This document shows positions 17,281 through 25,338 of a stretch of DNA of 32,920 bases, piece after piece. This DNA comes from Desulfamplus sp. (GTDB lineage Bacteria > Desulfobacterota > Desulfobacteria > Desulfobacterales > Desulfobacteraceae), in assembly GCA_015231615.1 (NCBI GenBank), contig JADGBE010000034.1, positions 1 through 32,920 of the forward strand, read 5' to 3'. The position numbers and the translations under genes are program-made. Positions within the stretch are counted from its first letter, which is position 1. Each line of letters begins with the position of its first letter. The notes beneath the pieces were generated by a model. The model was not told the DNA's origin. It was given only the letters and a program-made list of their open reading frames with translations, and ran no database searches.

Positions 17281-18111
17281 ATGAAACAAACAAAAAAAGT
17301 TATTTATCCAATTTGCCTGATGGCTCTTTTTACATTAATTATAACTATTTGTAGCGTCAATGCGGCACCTGTAGCACCAAACACCACTACCACAAATGAC
17401 ACTGTTCTTGAGCTATCAACTGATAAAGAGGCATACAGAACAGGAGATATTATCCAACTAACAATTAAAATAGGCGGAAGTTCTACAGTTGATATTTATA
17501 TGACAGCAACCTTTCCAGACGGAGCATTTGCTTCATACACAGCTACAATGATGCCAGACAGTGCAAACTCTATTATTCCTTTAATAAAGGGCATCCCTCT
17601 ATCAACTATTAACGGAACTTATACTCTTCCTATACCTGTTGTTCCTCTGTTTCCAGAGGGGACATCTGAAATTTGGTTCGTGTTTGTAAAAGCTGGAAGA
17701 AACCCAATGGTTCTTGAAAATTGGTTAGCAGACTCAATGGTCTATTTAACTGTTGACCAGAATGAAAATATTGAACCTCTTTTTGACCTTGAGAGCAAAA
17801 CGCTAACAGCAGCTTTAGGGGAAATTGGGACAATTAAAATAACTTTTGGTGATGCTACTAATGAAGACGGAACTGTGAGCGGAGAAGTAACAGGCTCAAT
17901 TAATATAACTCGTCTTAATGGTGAAACTCTTGAACTCCAATTAACAGGTCAATATTCATACTTTGACAAAGACCTTACCATCTATTTAGAGGGAGATGAA
18001 AATTTTTCAGTTGAACTGAAATTGACTTTCAATGATGATGGAACTTTGACTGGCAGCTATGAAACAGGAGATGGAAAGAGTGGGGATATAAATTTTACTA
18101 TTCCTAAATAA
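17281..18111 (+). CDS. Secreted protein of unknown function
   Basis: 276 residues. The ATG at 17281 is preferred because AAGGAG lies 6 bases upstream; an upstream alternative-codon start adds seven residues and has no such site. The N-terminus is a signal peptide (KKVIYPICLMALFTLIITIC, ending near VNAAPV). The mature protein is acidic and beta-rich: a region with LELSTDKEAYRTGDIIQLTI resembles a bacterial Ig-like or macroglobulin-type segment, and the C-terminal part (GTVSGEVTGSINITRLNGE, DDGTLTGSYETGDG) has repeated Gly/Thr strands. I do not recognise a named family. It is probably periplasmic or extracellular. Confidence 0.7.
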   Translation: MKQTKKVIYPICLMALFTLIITICSVNAAPVAPNTTTTNDTVLELSTDKEAYRTGDIIQLTIKIGGSSTVDIYMTATFPDGAFASYTATMMPDSANSIIPLIKGIPLSTINGTYTLPIPVVPLFPEGTSEIWFVFVKAGRNPMVLENWLADSMVYLTVDQNENIEPLFDLESKTLTAALGEIGTIKITFGDATNEDGTVSGEVTGSINITRLNGETLELQLTGQYSYFDKDLTIYLEGDENFSVELKLTFNDDGTLTGSYETGDGKSGDINFTIPK

Positions 18112-18121
18112 TTGAATGGCT

Positions 18122-18157
18122 AATCTATACTCTAAGCGGGCATAGATTGAGCTTTTT
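18122..18157 (+). terminator. Possible terminator after the secreted-protein gene
   Basis: AATCTAT (18122-18128) pairs with ATAGATT (18142-18148) over a 13-base loop, followed closely by CTTTTTAT. The stem is short and AT-rich, so this is tentative. Confidence 0.3.
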
Positions 18158-18165
18158 ATATTTAA

Positions 18166-18193
18166 GTAGAGACGCACGGCCGTGCGTCTCTAC
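18166..18193. repeat. Perfect 28-bp palindrome, GTAGAGAC family
   Basis: Arms GTAGAGACGCACGG and CCGTGCGTCTCTAC form an uninterrupted palindrome. A second, shorter relative with the same GTAGAGAC/GTCTCTAC arms is at 19568-19589. Together they bracket the aminotransferase gene. It resembles dispersed intergenic palindromic repeats. Confidence 0.85.
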
Positions 18194-18286
18194 AGCTTAG
18201 GTATAACTATGTAAGGGGCAATCCTAAAAGTTGCCCTATATTTTTATTAGGATAATGAATCCTATACATGAACCTTAGGAGAAGTT

Positions 18287-19501
18287 ATGAACTCAAGTGA
18301 TGAGAATACAATCCGTTTTGCAAATAGGATGGATAAACTACCACCCTATTTATTCGGAATGATAAACAGCATGAAGATGGAAAAGAGACGCAATGGAAAT
18401 GATGTAATTGATCTGGGAATGGGAAACCCTGTTGATCCAACGCCTGATAATGTAATTGAAAAGCTAATTGAGGTAGCAAAAGACCCAAAAACACATCGTT
18501 ATCCAGTCTCTTCTGGTATGAAGAACCTTAAAAAAGAGATAGCTCTATACTACAAACGCCACTATGAGATTGATTTAGATGCTGATAGCGAAACTCTTTT
18601 AACTATTGGCTCAAAAGAGGGAATCTCTCATCTCTGCCTTGCCTTGCTAGGTCCTGGAGATTCTGTTTTAGTACCAGCCCCAGCTTTTCCAATCCACATT
18701 TATGCGGCAGTTATTGCTGGGGCAACGGTAGTTAGAGTCCCTATTTCACCACCAGAATCATTTTTAAACAGGATTGTAAATATTTGTGAATCTTTTCACC
18801 CGGGTCCTAAAGTTCTTATGATTAACTATCCTCATAATCCTACTGGAACTTTATGTGATACTGGTCTTTTTAAAGAGATAGTTACTTTAGCAAAGCGTTT
18901 TAAATTTATGGTAATTCACGATTTTGCATATTCAATGATAACTTTTGATGGTTATAAAGCCCCAAGTTTTCTTGAAACCCCTGGGGCTAAAGATATTGGA
19001 GTTGAGTTTGGCTCATTCTCAAAATCATATAACATGGCTGGGTGGAGAATTGGGTATTGTGTTGGAAATCCTAAAATAATAGCGGGCTTGAGCAAAATAA
19101 AAGGCTATTTTGATTATGGAATTTTCTCTGCAATCCAAATTGCAGGCATCATTGCTTTAAGAGATTGCGACCACACAATACCTGAGCAAGTTTCACTCTA
19201 TCAGGCAAGACGAGATACTTTATGTTCTGGGCTTGAAAGAATTGGCTGGAAAGTTACTCCGCCGGGTGCTGGTATGTTTGCGTGGGTCAAAATTCCTGAA
19301 CCATATAGCAAAATGGGTTCTATGCAATTTGCAATTGAGATGATGAATCGAGCCAATGTTGCAGTTGCCCCTGGAGTTGGTTTTAGTGAAGAGGGTGAAG
19401 GTTATTTAAGGCTCGCACTTGTAGAAAATGAAGAGAGGTTAAGGCAGGCAGTGCGTCAGATGAAAAAAGCGATGCAAGAGCTTGATAAAGAGGGTTTTTA
19501 A
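18287..19501 (+). CDS. alaC: AlaC-like PLP-dependent aminotransferase (class I/II)
   Basis: 404 residues, with family-typical length. The start RFANRMDKLPPYLFGMIN and the stretch MGNPVDPTPDNVIEKL closely follow the AlaC/LL-DAP-aminotransferase-like group. The PLP-binding Lys lies in FGSFSKSYNMAGWRIGY, preceded by NYPHNPTGTL and HDFAYSMITFDG. The likely reaction is glutamate-pyruvate transamination (alanine synthesis), although relatives also use aspartate or diaminopimelate, so the substrate is inferred. AGGAG is 6 bases before the ATG. It is flanked on both sides by GTAGAGAC palindromes and is probably monocistronic. Confidence 0.85.
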   Translation: MNSSDENTIRFANRMDKLPPYLFGMINSMKMEKRRNGNDVIDLGMGNPVDPTPDNVIEKLIEVAKDPKTHRYPVSSGMKNLKKEIALYYKRHYEIDLDADSETLLTIGSKEGISHLCLALLGPGDSVLVPAPAFPIHIYAAVIAGATVVRVPISPPESFLNRIVNICESFHPGPKVLMINYPHNPTGTLCDTGLFKEIVTLAKRFKFMVIHDFAYSMITFDGYKAPSFLETPGAKDIGVEFGSFSKSYNMAGWRIGYCVGNPKIIAGLSKIKGYFDYGIFSAIQIAGIIALRDCDHTIPEQVSLYQARRDTLCSGLERIGWKVTPPGAGMFAWVKIPEPYSKMGSMQFAIEMMNRANVAVAPGVGFSEEGEGYLRLALVENEERLRQAVRQMKKAMQELDKEGF

Positions 19502-19567
19502 TATTTTTTATAGCCCTACCCATAATCTTTTTGCCAAAAAAACGGATAAAACTATTTTAGAACATAA

Positions 19568-19589
19568 GTAGAGACACCGGCGTCTCTAC
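19568..19589. repeat. 22-bp palindrome, second GTAGAGAC copy
   Basis: GTAGAGACACCGGCGTCTCTAC is palindromic apart from one mismatched pair. Its outer arms are identical to those of the 28-bp palindrome at 18166-18193, while the centre differs, as expected for a dispersed family with conserved termini. Confidence 0.8.
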
Positions 19590-19702
19590 AATTTAAAATT
19601 GGATTGAAATTCCTGATCAAAAATATAAGTTCAATAGAGCTGTCGCCTCTTTATGGTAAGGTTTGGATAGGGTAAATTTTTAACAGATAAAAGGTGGGCT
19701 AC

Positions 19703-20317
19703 GTGAAAAGAGAAACAATATTAATAGTATTGGCTTTAATTTTGATTTTAATAGTAAGTATAGAAGTTAATGCGGAACCTTATTATGTTGGGCAGAGAAT
19801 AGAAATATCTATGCGAACAGGACCTGGAACATCTCACAAAGTGATGTCAATGCTCTCTTCTGGAAAATCTGTTACAATGCTTGAGTATGGCAAAGATTGG
19901 TCAAGAATTCAAACATCAGATGGTAAAAATGGATGGGTCTTGAGCCGTTACTTAACAAAAGAGGTGCCAGTTACGTTGATGGTAACTGAACTCCAAGAGA
20001 AGAATAATCAGTTATCTGAAATGCTTGAAAAGATAAAATCAGAAAACGGCTCTCTATCTGGAACAAAGGAGAAACTTATCGCAAAAGAGAAGGAGTATAA
20101 TGACCTTAAACAAAGATCATCAAATTTTATTGAGATTGAGCAAAAATACAATGAAGCTATTAAACAGCTTGAAGATCAAAAAGTGTTCATTGATAAGTGT
20201 AATAGCCAATCCCATAAAGAGATCTTATACTCCTTTTCGATTGGTGCGGGGGTGCTTATTATTGGTATCATACTTGGTATGAGTGCAAGGAGAAAACAAA
20301 GAAGCTCTTTTTTATAG
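19703..20317 (+). CDS. Bacterial SH3-domain membrane protein (YgiM/TIGR04211-like)
   Basis: 204 residues from GTG at 19703. AAGGTGG is 5 bases upstream of it, making this start better than the GTG at 19694. It has a signal peptide (TILIVLALILILIVSIEVNA), then an SH3b domain (about 28-90) with ISMRTGPGTSHKVMSMLSSG and DWSRIQTSDGKNGWVLSRYL. A coiled coil (about 97-175) follows, then one C-terminal transmembrane helix (FSIGAGVLIIGIILGMS) and a basic cytoplasmic end. This architecture is that of YgiM-like proteins, thought to act at the cell wall; function is not established. Its end overlaps the convergent cobM gene by 6 bases. Confidence 0.8.
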   Translation: MKRETILIVLALILILIVSIEVNAEPYYVGQRIEISMRTGPGTSHKVMSMLSSGKSVTMLEYGKDWSRIQTSDGKNGWVLSRYLTKEVPVTLMVTELQEKNNQLSEMLEKIKSENGSLSGTKEKLIAKEKEYNDLKQRSSNFIEIEQKYNEAIKQLEDQKVFIDKCNSQSHKEILYSFSIGAGVLIIGIILGMSARRKQRSSFL

Positions 20318-21088
20318 CCTAAATCCATGTGAAAAGTTAGCATCATATAGTTTTGATTTTATGACCGACTTTTTAAAAGCCGCTGTCTCAACAACTTTTC
20401 CAACAATTATTAAAGCCTGTCTGTTTAAATTTTCATCATTAACTGTTTTAGCAAGCTCTTTTATCTTTGTGAAAACAATCTGCTCTTCAGGGTGGCTTAC
20501 CTTATAAGCAACGGCACATATACTATCTTCACCATAATGGATTGAGAGAATCTCCTGAACTTGTTTCACATGGGCAATACTTAAATAGATTGCCATAGAA
20601 CTTTGATGAGACGCAAGAAGTTCAAGAGACTCTTTTTCTGGGACAGGTGTTCTACCCGCAACTCTTGTTAAAATAAGAGTTTGGGTAACTTCTGGCAAAG
20701 TGTATTCCATACACATTGACGCAGCAGCAGCAAATGCAGCAGTAACACCCGGCACAACTTCATAGTTGATATTATGCTTATCAAGCTCTCTCATCTGTTC
20801 AAAAATTGCCCCGTAAAGAGATGGGTCGCCTGTGTGAAGACGGACAATTTTTTTGTTCTCTTTATAACCATCTCTTATCATATCGACAATCTCATCAAGG
20901 TTCATAGACGCACTGTTTACAGCTTTAGCATCATCTTTTTTCCACTTTAAAAGAGCTTCTGGAACAAGAGAACCCGCATAAATTATAAGGTCTGCTTCAC
21001 TAAGTGCTTTTTGCCCCTTTACTGTAATTAAATCAGGATCACCCGGCCCTGCCCCGATAAATTTTATTAGATTATCCACCCTTGTCAT
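20312..21088 (-). CDS. cobM: Precorrin-4/cobalt-precorrin-4 C11-methyltransferase
   Basis: 258 residues with the tetrapyrrole methylase fold. The start is FIGAGPGDPDLITVKGQKAL, then YAGSLVPEALL (typical of CobM/CbiF), RLHTGDPSLYGAIFEQ and PGVTAAFAAAASM. It methylates C11 of the corrin ring using SAM. CbiF is the anaerobic-pathway name; given the anaerobic-looking genome, the cobalt-precorrin substrate is more likely. It is the last gene of the btu-cob run, after a 113-base gap behind cobL that contains repeated ctaccctatttt-like motifs. Confidence 0.92.
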   Translation of the reverse strand: MTRVDNLIKFIGAGPGDPDLITVKGQKALSEADLIIYAGSLVPEALLKWKKDDAKAVNSASMNLDEIVDMIRDGYKENKKIVRLHTGDPSLYGAIFEQMRELDKHNINYEVVPGVTAAFAAAASMCMEYTLPEVTQTLILTRVAGRTPVPEKESLELLASHQSSMAIYLSIAHVKQVQEILSIHYGEDSICAVAYKVSHPEEQIVFTKIKELAKTVNDENLNRQALIIVGKVVETAAFKKSVIKSKLYDANFSHGFRL

Positions 21089-21174
21089 TTTATCTTTATC
21101 CCTCCAATGTTCATTACCCTATTTTTAATCTTCTGTTCTACGCTTCAAAAGCTCGCTACCTATTTTGAATCAAC

Positions 21175-21186
21175 GCCCTACCCTAT
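21175..21186 (-). repeat. ATAGGGTAGGGC microrepeat, intergenic copy
   Basis: Exact 12-mer on the minus strand between cobL and cobM. The same 12-mer occurs twice inside cobL, with close relatives elsewhere in the btu/RM region. Confidence 0.6.
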
Positions 21187-21201
21187 TTTCAATTAACCGT
21201 T

Positions 21202-22698
21202 CTACCCCATTTTTTTCTTGCCGTATATAATCCAAACTGGATTAAGAGCCTCAAGACGATCTCCAAAAGGCATCTCTTTAGAAACAGAGACCTGAACTTG
21301 GTTTAGTTTCACGTGAAACCCCATTTTTTTAAGTGTCTCAACAGATATATTCATGGTTTGAATAAGTGCCGTGTTAATAACCATTATTCCACTATTTTTA
21401 AGCCTCTCCCCTGCCCTGCTTATTATTTCAGAGATATTTTTGCCACCGCCACCTATAAATATTCTGTCAGGATCAGGTAAATCACCTATAGCATCTGGTA
21501 GCTCTCCATGAATAACACTCATCATTGTCCTTGCTGCCCCGCCTTGCCCTACCCTATTGCTATCACAAATACCAAAACGAGCCATATTATTTTTAATGTC
21601 CTCAACTCTGTTGATATTTTTTTCAACCGCAAAAATTTTGCCTTTTGGAATAAAACGTGAAACTTCAATTGAAACAGAACCAGAACCAGCACCTAAATCC
21701 CAAAAAATATGATCATCTGAAATTAATTGCAATTTTGACAGCACAATTGCCCTAATTTCAGATTTTGTGATCAAACCTTTTTCATGGAAAAAGAGATTAT
21801 CTTCCATTCCAGAGTAAATCTTTAATGGAGATTGTTTGAGAGTAAACAACTCATTTCCCAACTCTTTGCATTCCAACTCCTTGTATTGTAATTCTTTACG
21901 TTTTAGAATAACAACATTTGGAGATAAAAAAGGTTTTTCCGCAACTTCTCTTATATCACCATAAAAAGAGATATTTTGATTATCAGCACCTAAATTTTCA
22001 AACACATACATTTCAAAATCAGATATATTATCTTCAATAAGAGATTTGGCAATCCATGCGGGAGTCTTTTTATGATCTGTTAAAATCGCAATCAACCTGT
22101 GATTTTTTAAAGTATCATTTTGCGACAGTTTGCTTTGACACGATCTATCTTGAGCATCATCTAAACTATAGTTTTCCAGATAATTATTTTGCCCCTCCCC
22201 GCCCCTCCCCAAGGGGAGGGAGTAATTATTCCCCCTCCCAATTGGGGAGGGGGTTGGGGTAACAGGAATTGCCAATTTATTTATCTGGCATACTATATTT
22301 CCATGAAGACTTATAAACTTTGCATCATGCCAAGGCTCTTTAATTGCAGCAAATGCAGCTACCACAGAAGAGATATTAGGATAAATATTAACATTCTCCT
22401 TTCCAAGAGCATTTACAAGAGTTCCACCAATCCCATGAAACAGAGGATCACCAGAGGCAACAACAACAACTCGCTTACCCTGCCCTACCCTATCCTTTAT
22501 AATTGCAATTAAACCTTCAATATCTTTTGTGATGGCGAACGTTTCACGTGAAATATTTTGATTCTCAATACTCTTTAACAGTTCAAGATGTCGTTTGCCA
22601 CCCACAAGAAGTTCCGCATTTTTTATGATCCGTTTATGCGTTTCCGTCAAATCATCAATTGAGAGTCCAAACCCTATAACTTGAACAATGCTCATCAT
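21202..22698 (-). CDS. cobL: Precorrin-6Y C5,15-methyltransferase, CbiE-CbiT fusion
   Basis: 498 residues, well above the usual ~400. The N-terminal CbiE half (about 1-270) has VIGFGLSIDDLT, ASGDPLFHGIG and LTDHKKTPAWIAKSL. The C-terminal CbiT half (about 310-498) has the SAM motif DLGAGSGSVSIEVSRF and IFIGGGGKNISEI. It methylates C5 and C15 and decarboxylates the C12 acetate. Two expansions explain the length: about residues 143-200, containing a GC-rich palindromic element (PTPSPIGRGNNYSLPLGRGG), and a KELQY/KELEC/KELGN tandem repeat in the linker between domains. Two copies of a RVGQG-coding microrepeat and two parS-like palindromes also lie inside. AGGTGG precedes a double ATG. Confidence 0.92.
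   Translation of the reverse strand: MMSIVQVIGFGLSIDDLTETHKRIIKNAELLVGGKRHLELLKSIENQNISRETFAITKDIEGLIAIIKDRVGQGKRVVVVASGDPLFHGIGGTLVNALGKENVNIYPNISSVVAAFAAIKEPWHDAKFISLHGNIVCQINKLAIPVTPTPSPIGRGNNYSLPLGRGGEGQNNYLENYSLDDAQDRSCQSKLSQNDTLKNHRLIAILTDHKKTPAWIAKSLIEDNISDFEMYVFENLGADNQNISFYGDIREVAEKPFLSPNVVILKRKELQYKELECKELGNELFTLKQSPLKIYSGMEDNLFFHEKGLITKSEIRAIVLSKLQLISDDHIFWDLGAGSGSVSIEVSRFIPKGKIFAVEKNINRVEDIKNNMARFGICDSNRVGQGGAARTMMSVIHGELPDAIGDLPDPDRIFIGGGGKNISEIISRAGERLKNSGIMVINTALIQTMNISVETLKKMGFHVKLNQVQVSVSKEMPFGDRLEALNPVWIIYGKKKMG
21305..21320. promoter_or_regulatory. parS-like ParB site 1
   Basis: AGTTTCACGTGAAACC matches the parS consensus TGTTNCACGTGAAACA at 14 of 16 positions, with a perfect 14-bp palindromic core, inside cobL. 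Confidence 0.65.
21546..21557 (-). repeat. ATAGGGTAGGGC microrepeat in cobL, copy 1
   Basis: Encodes the core of SNRVGQGGA in the CbiT domain. Exact 12-mer match to copies at 21175-21186 and 22482-22493. Confidence 0.6.
21853..21897 (-). repeat. 15-bp in-frame tandem repeat, three units, in cobL
   Basis: Units at 21883-21897, 21868-21882 and 21853-21867 follow the pattern aa(a/g)ga(a/g)tt(a/g).aa.. and encode KELQY, KELEC and KELGN in the linker between the CbiE and CbiT domains. Confidence 0.75.
22181..22262. repeat. GC-rich double palindromic element inserted in frame in cobL
   Basis: Two adjacent inverted repeats are present: ccctcccc-aa-ggggaggg (22203-22220) and ccccctccc-aatt-ggggaggggg (about 22231-22253). 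The left flank taattattttgcccctcccc is identical to that of the fdhE element at 9034-9053. The element keeps the cobL frame open. Confidence 0.75.
22477..22493 (-). repeat. ATAGGGTAGGGC microrepeat in cobL, copy 2
   Basis: On the coding strand it reads ATAGGGTAGGGCAGGGT and encodes the core of DRVGQGK. The extended AGGGTAGGGCAGGGT part also occurs in the btuD gene (31185-31200) in the opposite orientation. Confidence 0.6.
22540..22555. promoter_or_regulatory. parS-like ParB site 2
   Basis: CGTTTCACGTGAAATA matches the parS consensus at 14 of 16 positions, inside the CbiE part of cobL. Confidence 0.55.
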
Positions 22699-22720
22699 TT
22701 ATCCACCTGTAAAAAGCTCA

Positions 22721-23428
22721 TCATTTACTCGCTAAAACCAATGTCCAATAATCTGGGGTTCTTGTTTCAAGCTCATCAAGATTTTCAATTATCTCTTCTC
22801 CTTCACGACCACATTTTGATATTGCAACGCTATTTTTAAAAAATCCCGCTTTTTTCAGTGCCTCATTGTTCTGCTTTATGTTCTTATACGCTTTAAGCAT
22901 CACGATATTTTCAACGTTTTGTCCCACATTTAACAACTGCTCTCCGCCATAAGCTCCAGATGTTATCAAAAGCGACTCCTCAGCCTCAACTAAAGTCCTG
23001 TTAAGTCGGGCAGCAGCAGCATGAAAAGAGGTAATACCTGGGACAGTCTCAACTGTGGCATTAGGCATCACTTTCCTAATATTCTTTAAAATATAGCCAA
23101 AAGTTGAGTAGGTCATTGGATCTCCAAGTGTGAGAAACGCTGCATTTTTTCCATCTCTTAATACAGAGGCTATCTCTTCTGCGTTCTTCTCCCATGCGGT
23201 TTCTGTTGCCTCTTTGTCTTGGGTCATTGTAAATGATAAAAATTTTATTAAAACATTTTCAGAGAGGTGAGGTCGAGCAATTTCTAAAGCTAAACTGTAA
23301 TCTCTTTTTGCTGATGCTGCGGTAAAAACCACATCTGCTTCATTAATTATACGGACAGCTTTAAGGGTAAGAAGTTCAGGGTCTCCAGGACCTACACCAA
23401 CTCCATAGAGTTTACCAAATTGATTCAT
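22721..23428 (-). CDS. cobI: Precorrin-2/cobalt-factor II C20-methyltransferase
   Basis: 235 residues, normal length, with no expansion. It has tetrapyrrole methylase motifs: LYGVGVGPGDPELLTLKAV at the N-terminus, FLTLGDPMTYSTFGYI, and VPGITSFHAAAARLNR. The AASAKRDYSLALEIA stretch is typical of the CobI/CbiL branch. It adds the C20 methyl group to precorrin-2 or cobalt-factor II. The gene lies 22 bases before cobL and 49 bases after the btuF-like gene on the minus strand, within the B12 operon. Confidence 0.92.
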   Translation of the reverse strand: MNQFGKLYGVGVGPGDPELLTLKAVRIINEADVVFTAASAKRDYSLALEIARPHLSENVLIKFLSFTMTQDKEATETAWEKNAEEIASVLRDGKNAAFLTLGDPMTYSTFGYILKNIRKVMPNATVETVPGITSFHAAAARLNRTLVEAEESLLITSGAYGGEQLLNVGQNVENIVMLKAYKNIKQNNEALKKAGFFKNSVAISKCGREGEEIIENLDELETRTPDYWTLVLASK

Positions 23429-23477
23429 TATATTTCATTTCCTTGCATTCAGGGTAAAATAGTAATTTGTCCTACAG

Positions 23478-24428
23478 TTATTCATTATAAAGTATCTTCC
23501 TTATCTCATCAATTCCATCTAAAAGCCTGAAACAAGGTCTTGATACGATCATCTCATCAATTATATATATCTTATTATTTTGAACAGCTTTGATAATGCC
23601 AAAGCCAGATTCATTCTTAATAATATCCACAGAAACTTGATTCATAACACCATTTTGAGCAATAAAAACATCTATCTCAGAAGCATGAGATAGAATCTTC
23701 TCCTTGCCATAATTTCCAATGTTTGTTCCACGTGAAGCAATCGCGTCAGTTGCCACATTAACACCTCCAGCGGTCTCAAGGGCAAAAAGTGCCATTGAAC
23801 CTGGGGTAAATGTTTTCATTTTTGAATGAATTGCCTCAAAATAAACTTTTGGAGGTTTTATATCTTTTTGAGCAATTATTTTATTAACTTCAGATTTATC
23901 AATTGCAATCTGCTCTTTAAAATCTTGCACCATCTTTTTAGCTTCTATCTCTTTGCCTGTAAGAGTACCAAGTGCAAGCCAATATTCATACATCTCATCA
24001 ACTGTGTTTGGTTGAAGTGAAATGACCTCAATTCCCGATTTTCTAAGACGTTTGATAAGATCAGGATAACCTCGCTCTATCATTGGTCTGATTAGAACAA
24101 GGTCGGGATCAGAACCAAGAAACTTTTCAGGATCATCTTGCACTGAGAAAACAGGTCTATTTTTTGCCTCTTCTGGAAATGACTCGTTCTTGGTAACTCC
24201 AATAATCTCGCTATTAAGACCAAGATAAAATAGATTTTCAGTGTGTGCCCCGTAAAGGGATATAATCTTGGTAAATGGCTTTTGAATCGTTATTTCTCTT
24301 CCATTAGCATCTTTAATTATTGGAGAATTAGAGGTTTCTAAGTTATTAGATTGTCCAAAGCAGTAAGACAAGTTCCACGTAAAAAGTGAACAAAAGAACA
24401 ATACAGAAAGAATCAAAGTTTTAGTCAT
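23478..24428 (-). CDS. btuF: BtuF/FepB-type periplasmic binding protein, probably for corrinoids
   Basis: 316 residues. It has a signal peptide (LILSVLFFCSLFTWNLSYC), then a class III binding-protein fold: DANGREITIQKPFTKIISLY, EIIGVTKNESFP, DPDLVLIRPMIERGYPDLI, GIEVISLQPNTVDEMYEYW. Such proteins bind cobalamin, heme or siderophores and deliver them to BtuCD/FecCD-type transporters. Corrinoid is inferred from the riboswitch upstream of btuC and the adjacent cob genes. The cognate btuC-btuD genes are ~6 kb away, beyond the RM/TA island. A parS-like palindrome is embedded at 23724-23739. Confidence 0.82.
   Translation of the reverse strand: MTKTLILSVLFFCSLFTWNLSYCFGQSNNLETSNSPIIKDANGREITIQKPFTKIISLYGAHTENLFYLGLNSEIIGVTKNESFPEEAKNRPVFSVQDDPEKFLGSDPDLVLIRPMIERGYPDLIKRLRKSGIEVISLQPNTVDEMYEYWLALGTLTGKEIEAKKMVQDFKEQIAIDKSEVNKIIAQKDIKPPKVYFEAIHSKMKTFTPGSMALFALETAGGVNVATDAIASRGTNIGNYGKEKILSHASEIDVFIAQNGVMNQVSVDIIKNESGFGIIKAVQNNKIYIIDEMIVSRPCFRLLDGIDEIRKILYNE
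23724..23739. promoter_or_regulatory. parS-like ParB site 3
   Basis: TGTTCCACGTGAAGCA differs at one of 16 positions from the Bacillus parS form TGTTCCACGTGAAACA. It lies inside the btuF-like gene. Confidence 0.7.
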
Positions 24429-24461
24429 AAATTTATCTCATTTATTAATAAATATAGCCTA

Positions 24462-25295
24462 TCAGCCTTGTTTTACATATACAGCTTCAATTAGTTTAAT
24501 ACGCTCTTGATTGAGGTTGTTGGTCATGGTCTCCCCAAAAAATTTTCCATTATCACCAAATATGATGTGAATCCCTAAAGGTGCGTGAGGTTTCCCAGCA
24601 TTTTTTAGCACAGCAGCATTAACCTTTTCCCACCACAGTTTTGCCTGATCACTCTTATCTTCTATAAAACGGCAGACAAATCCATTGTCAGTAATCAGCT
24701 TTTCCATCTCATGCTGTGATATGAGAAAGGAAATATTTTGATGAGATGCCCATGGCACTGGCAAGTAAATATCTTGGGTATTGCCAGACACAATTTCATG
24801 CAAAACCATTATTCCGTTTGGTTTGAGTAACCTTTTAAATTCTCTGAACACTCCATCTTTATCCTTGATGTTCATTAACGTATGTTGACACCAAACCACA
24901 TCAAAAGCATTATCTTCAAGAGTTGTATCCAAAATGTCGCCGCAGATAAATGATACCCAATCAGTTGTTTTTGTAGAGTTAGTTAACTCTTTTGCCACAT
25001 CAATAAATGATGGTGTTAGATCAATTCCAGTTACTTTGCATTGAAATGTTTTAGCAAGTAGCCGACTTGAACCTCCAATACCACAACCTGCATCAATAAT
25101 GCGATTTCCCTCAGATATGCCAGCTCTCTTTGCAAGCTCCAAAGTTGCTATATGTCCACCTGTGTGGAGTTGATCAATGATTGACAAATCCTTAATTTCT
25201 AAATTGCTTATATCTTTTCCCGCTCTTGCAAGTGCTGAAAAAATTTTAGATACAAGGTCATCTGAACCGTAATGTGATGCTATATTTATATTCAT
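24462..25295 (-). CDS. Class I SAM-dependent methyltransferase
   Basis: 277 residues. The SAM site is IDAGCGIGGSSRLLA (about 66-80), followed by VTGIDLTPSFIDVAKEL and a DVVWCQHTLMNI motif IV region. LKPNGIMVLHEIV completes a Rossmann methyltransferase of the UbiE/sarcosine-dimethylglycine type. The substrate is not evident. Its position, 33 bases before the btuF-like gene, suggests it belonged to the corrinoid operon before the RM/TA island separated it from btuD. An alternative is a small-molecule methylase carried with the island, but its plain composition and spacing with btuF favour the first view. Confidence 0.75.
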   Translation of the reverse strand: MNINIASHYGSDDLVSKIFSALARAGKDISNLEIKDLSIIDQLHTGGHIATLELAKRAGISEGNRIIDAGCGIGGSSRLLAKTFQCKVTGIDLTPSFIDVAKELTNSTKTTDWVSFICGDILDTTLEDNAFDVVWCQHTLMNIKDKDGVFREFKRLLKPNGIMVLHEIVSGNTQDIYLPVPWASHQNISFLISQHEMEKLITDNGFVCRFIEDKSDQAKLWWEKVNAAVLKNAGKPHAPLGIHIIFGDNGKFFGETMTNNLNQERIKLIEAVYVKQG

Positions 25296-25338
25296 TTAAG
25301 CTCCTGAATGTTTCATCATTGATGGTGTTTTTTTGCTC

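Noticed and set aside
22181..22262. CRISPR array or REP cluster
   Set aside because: Only two adjacent, non-identical hairpins exist, there are no spacers of even length, and the block lies within an open coding frame.
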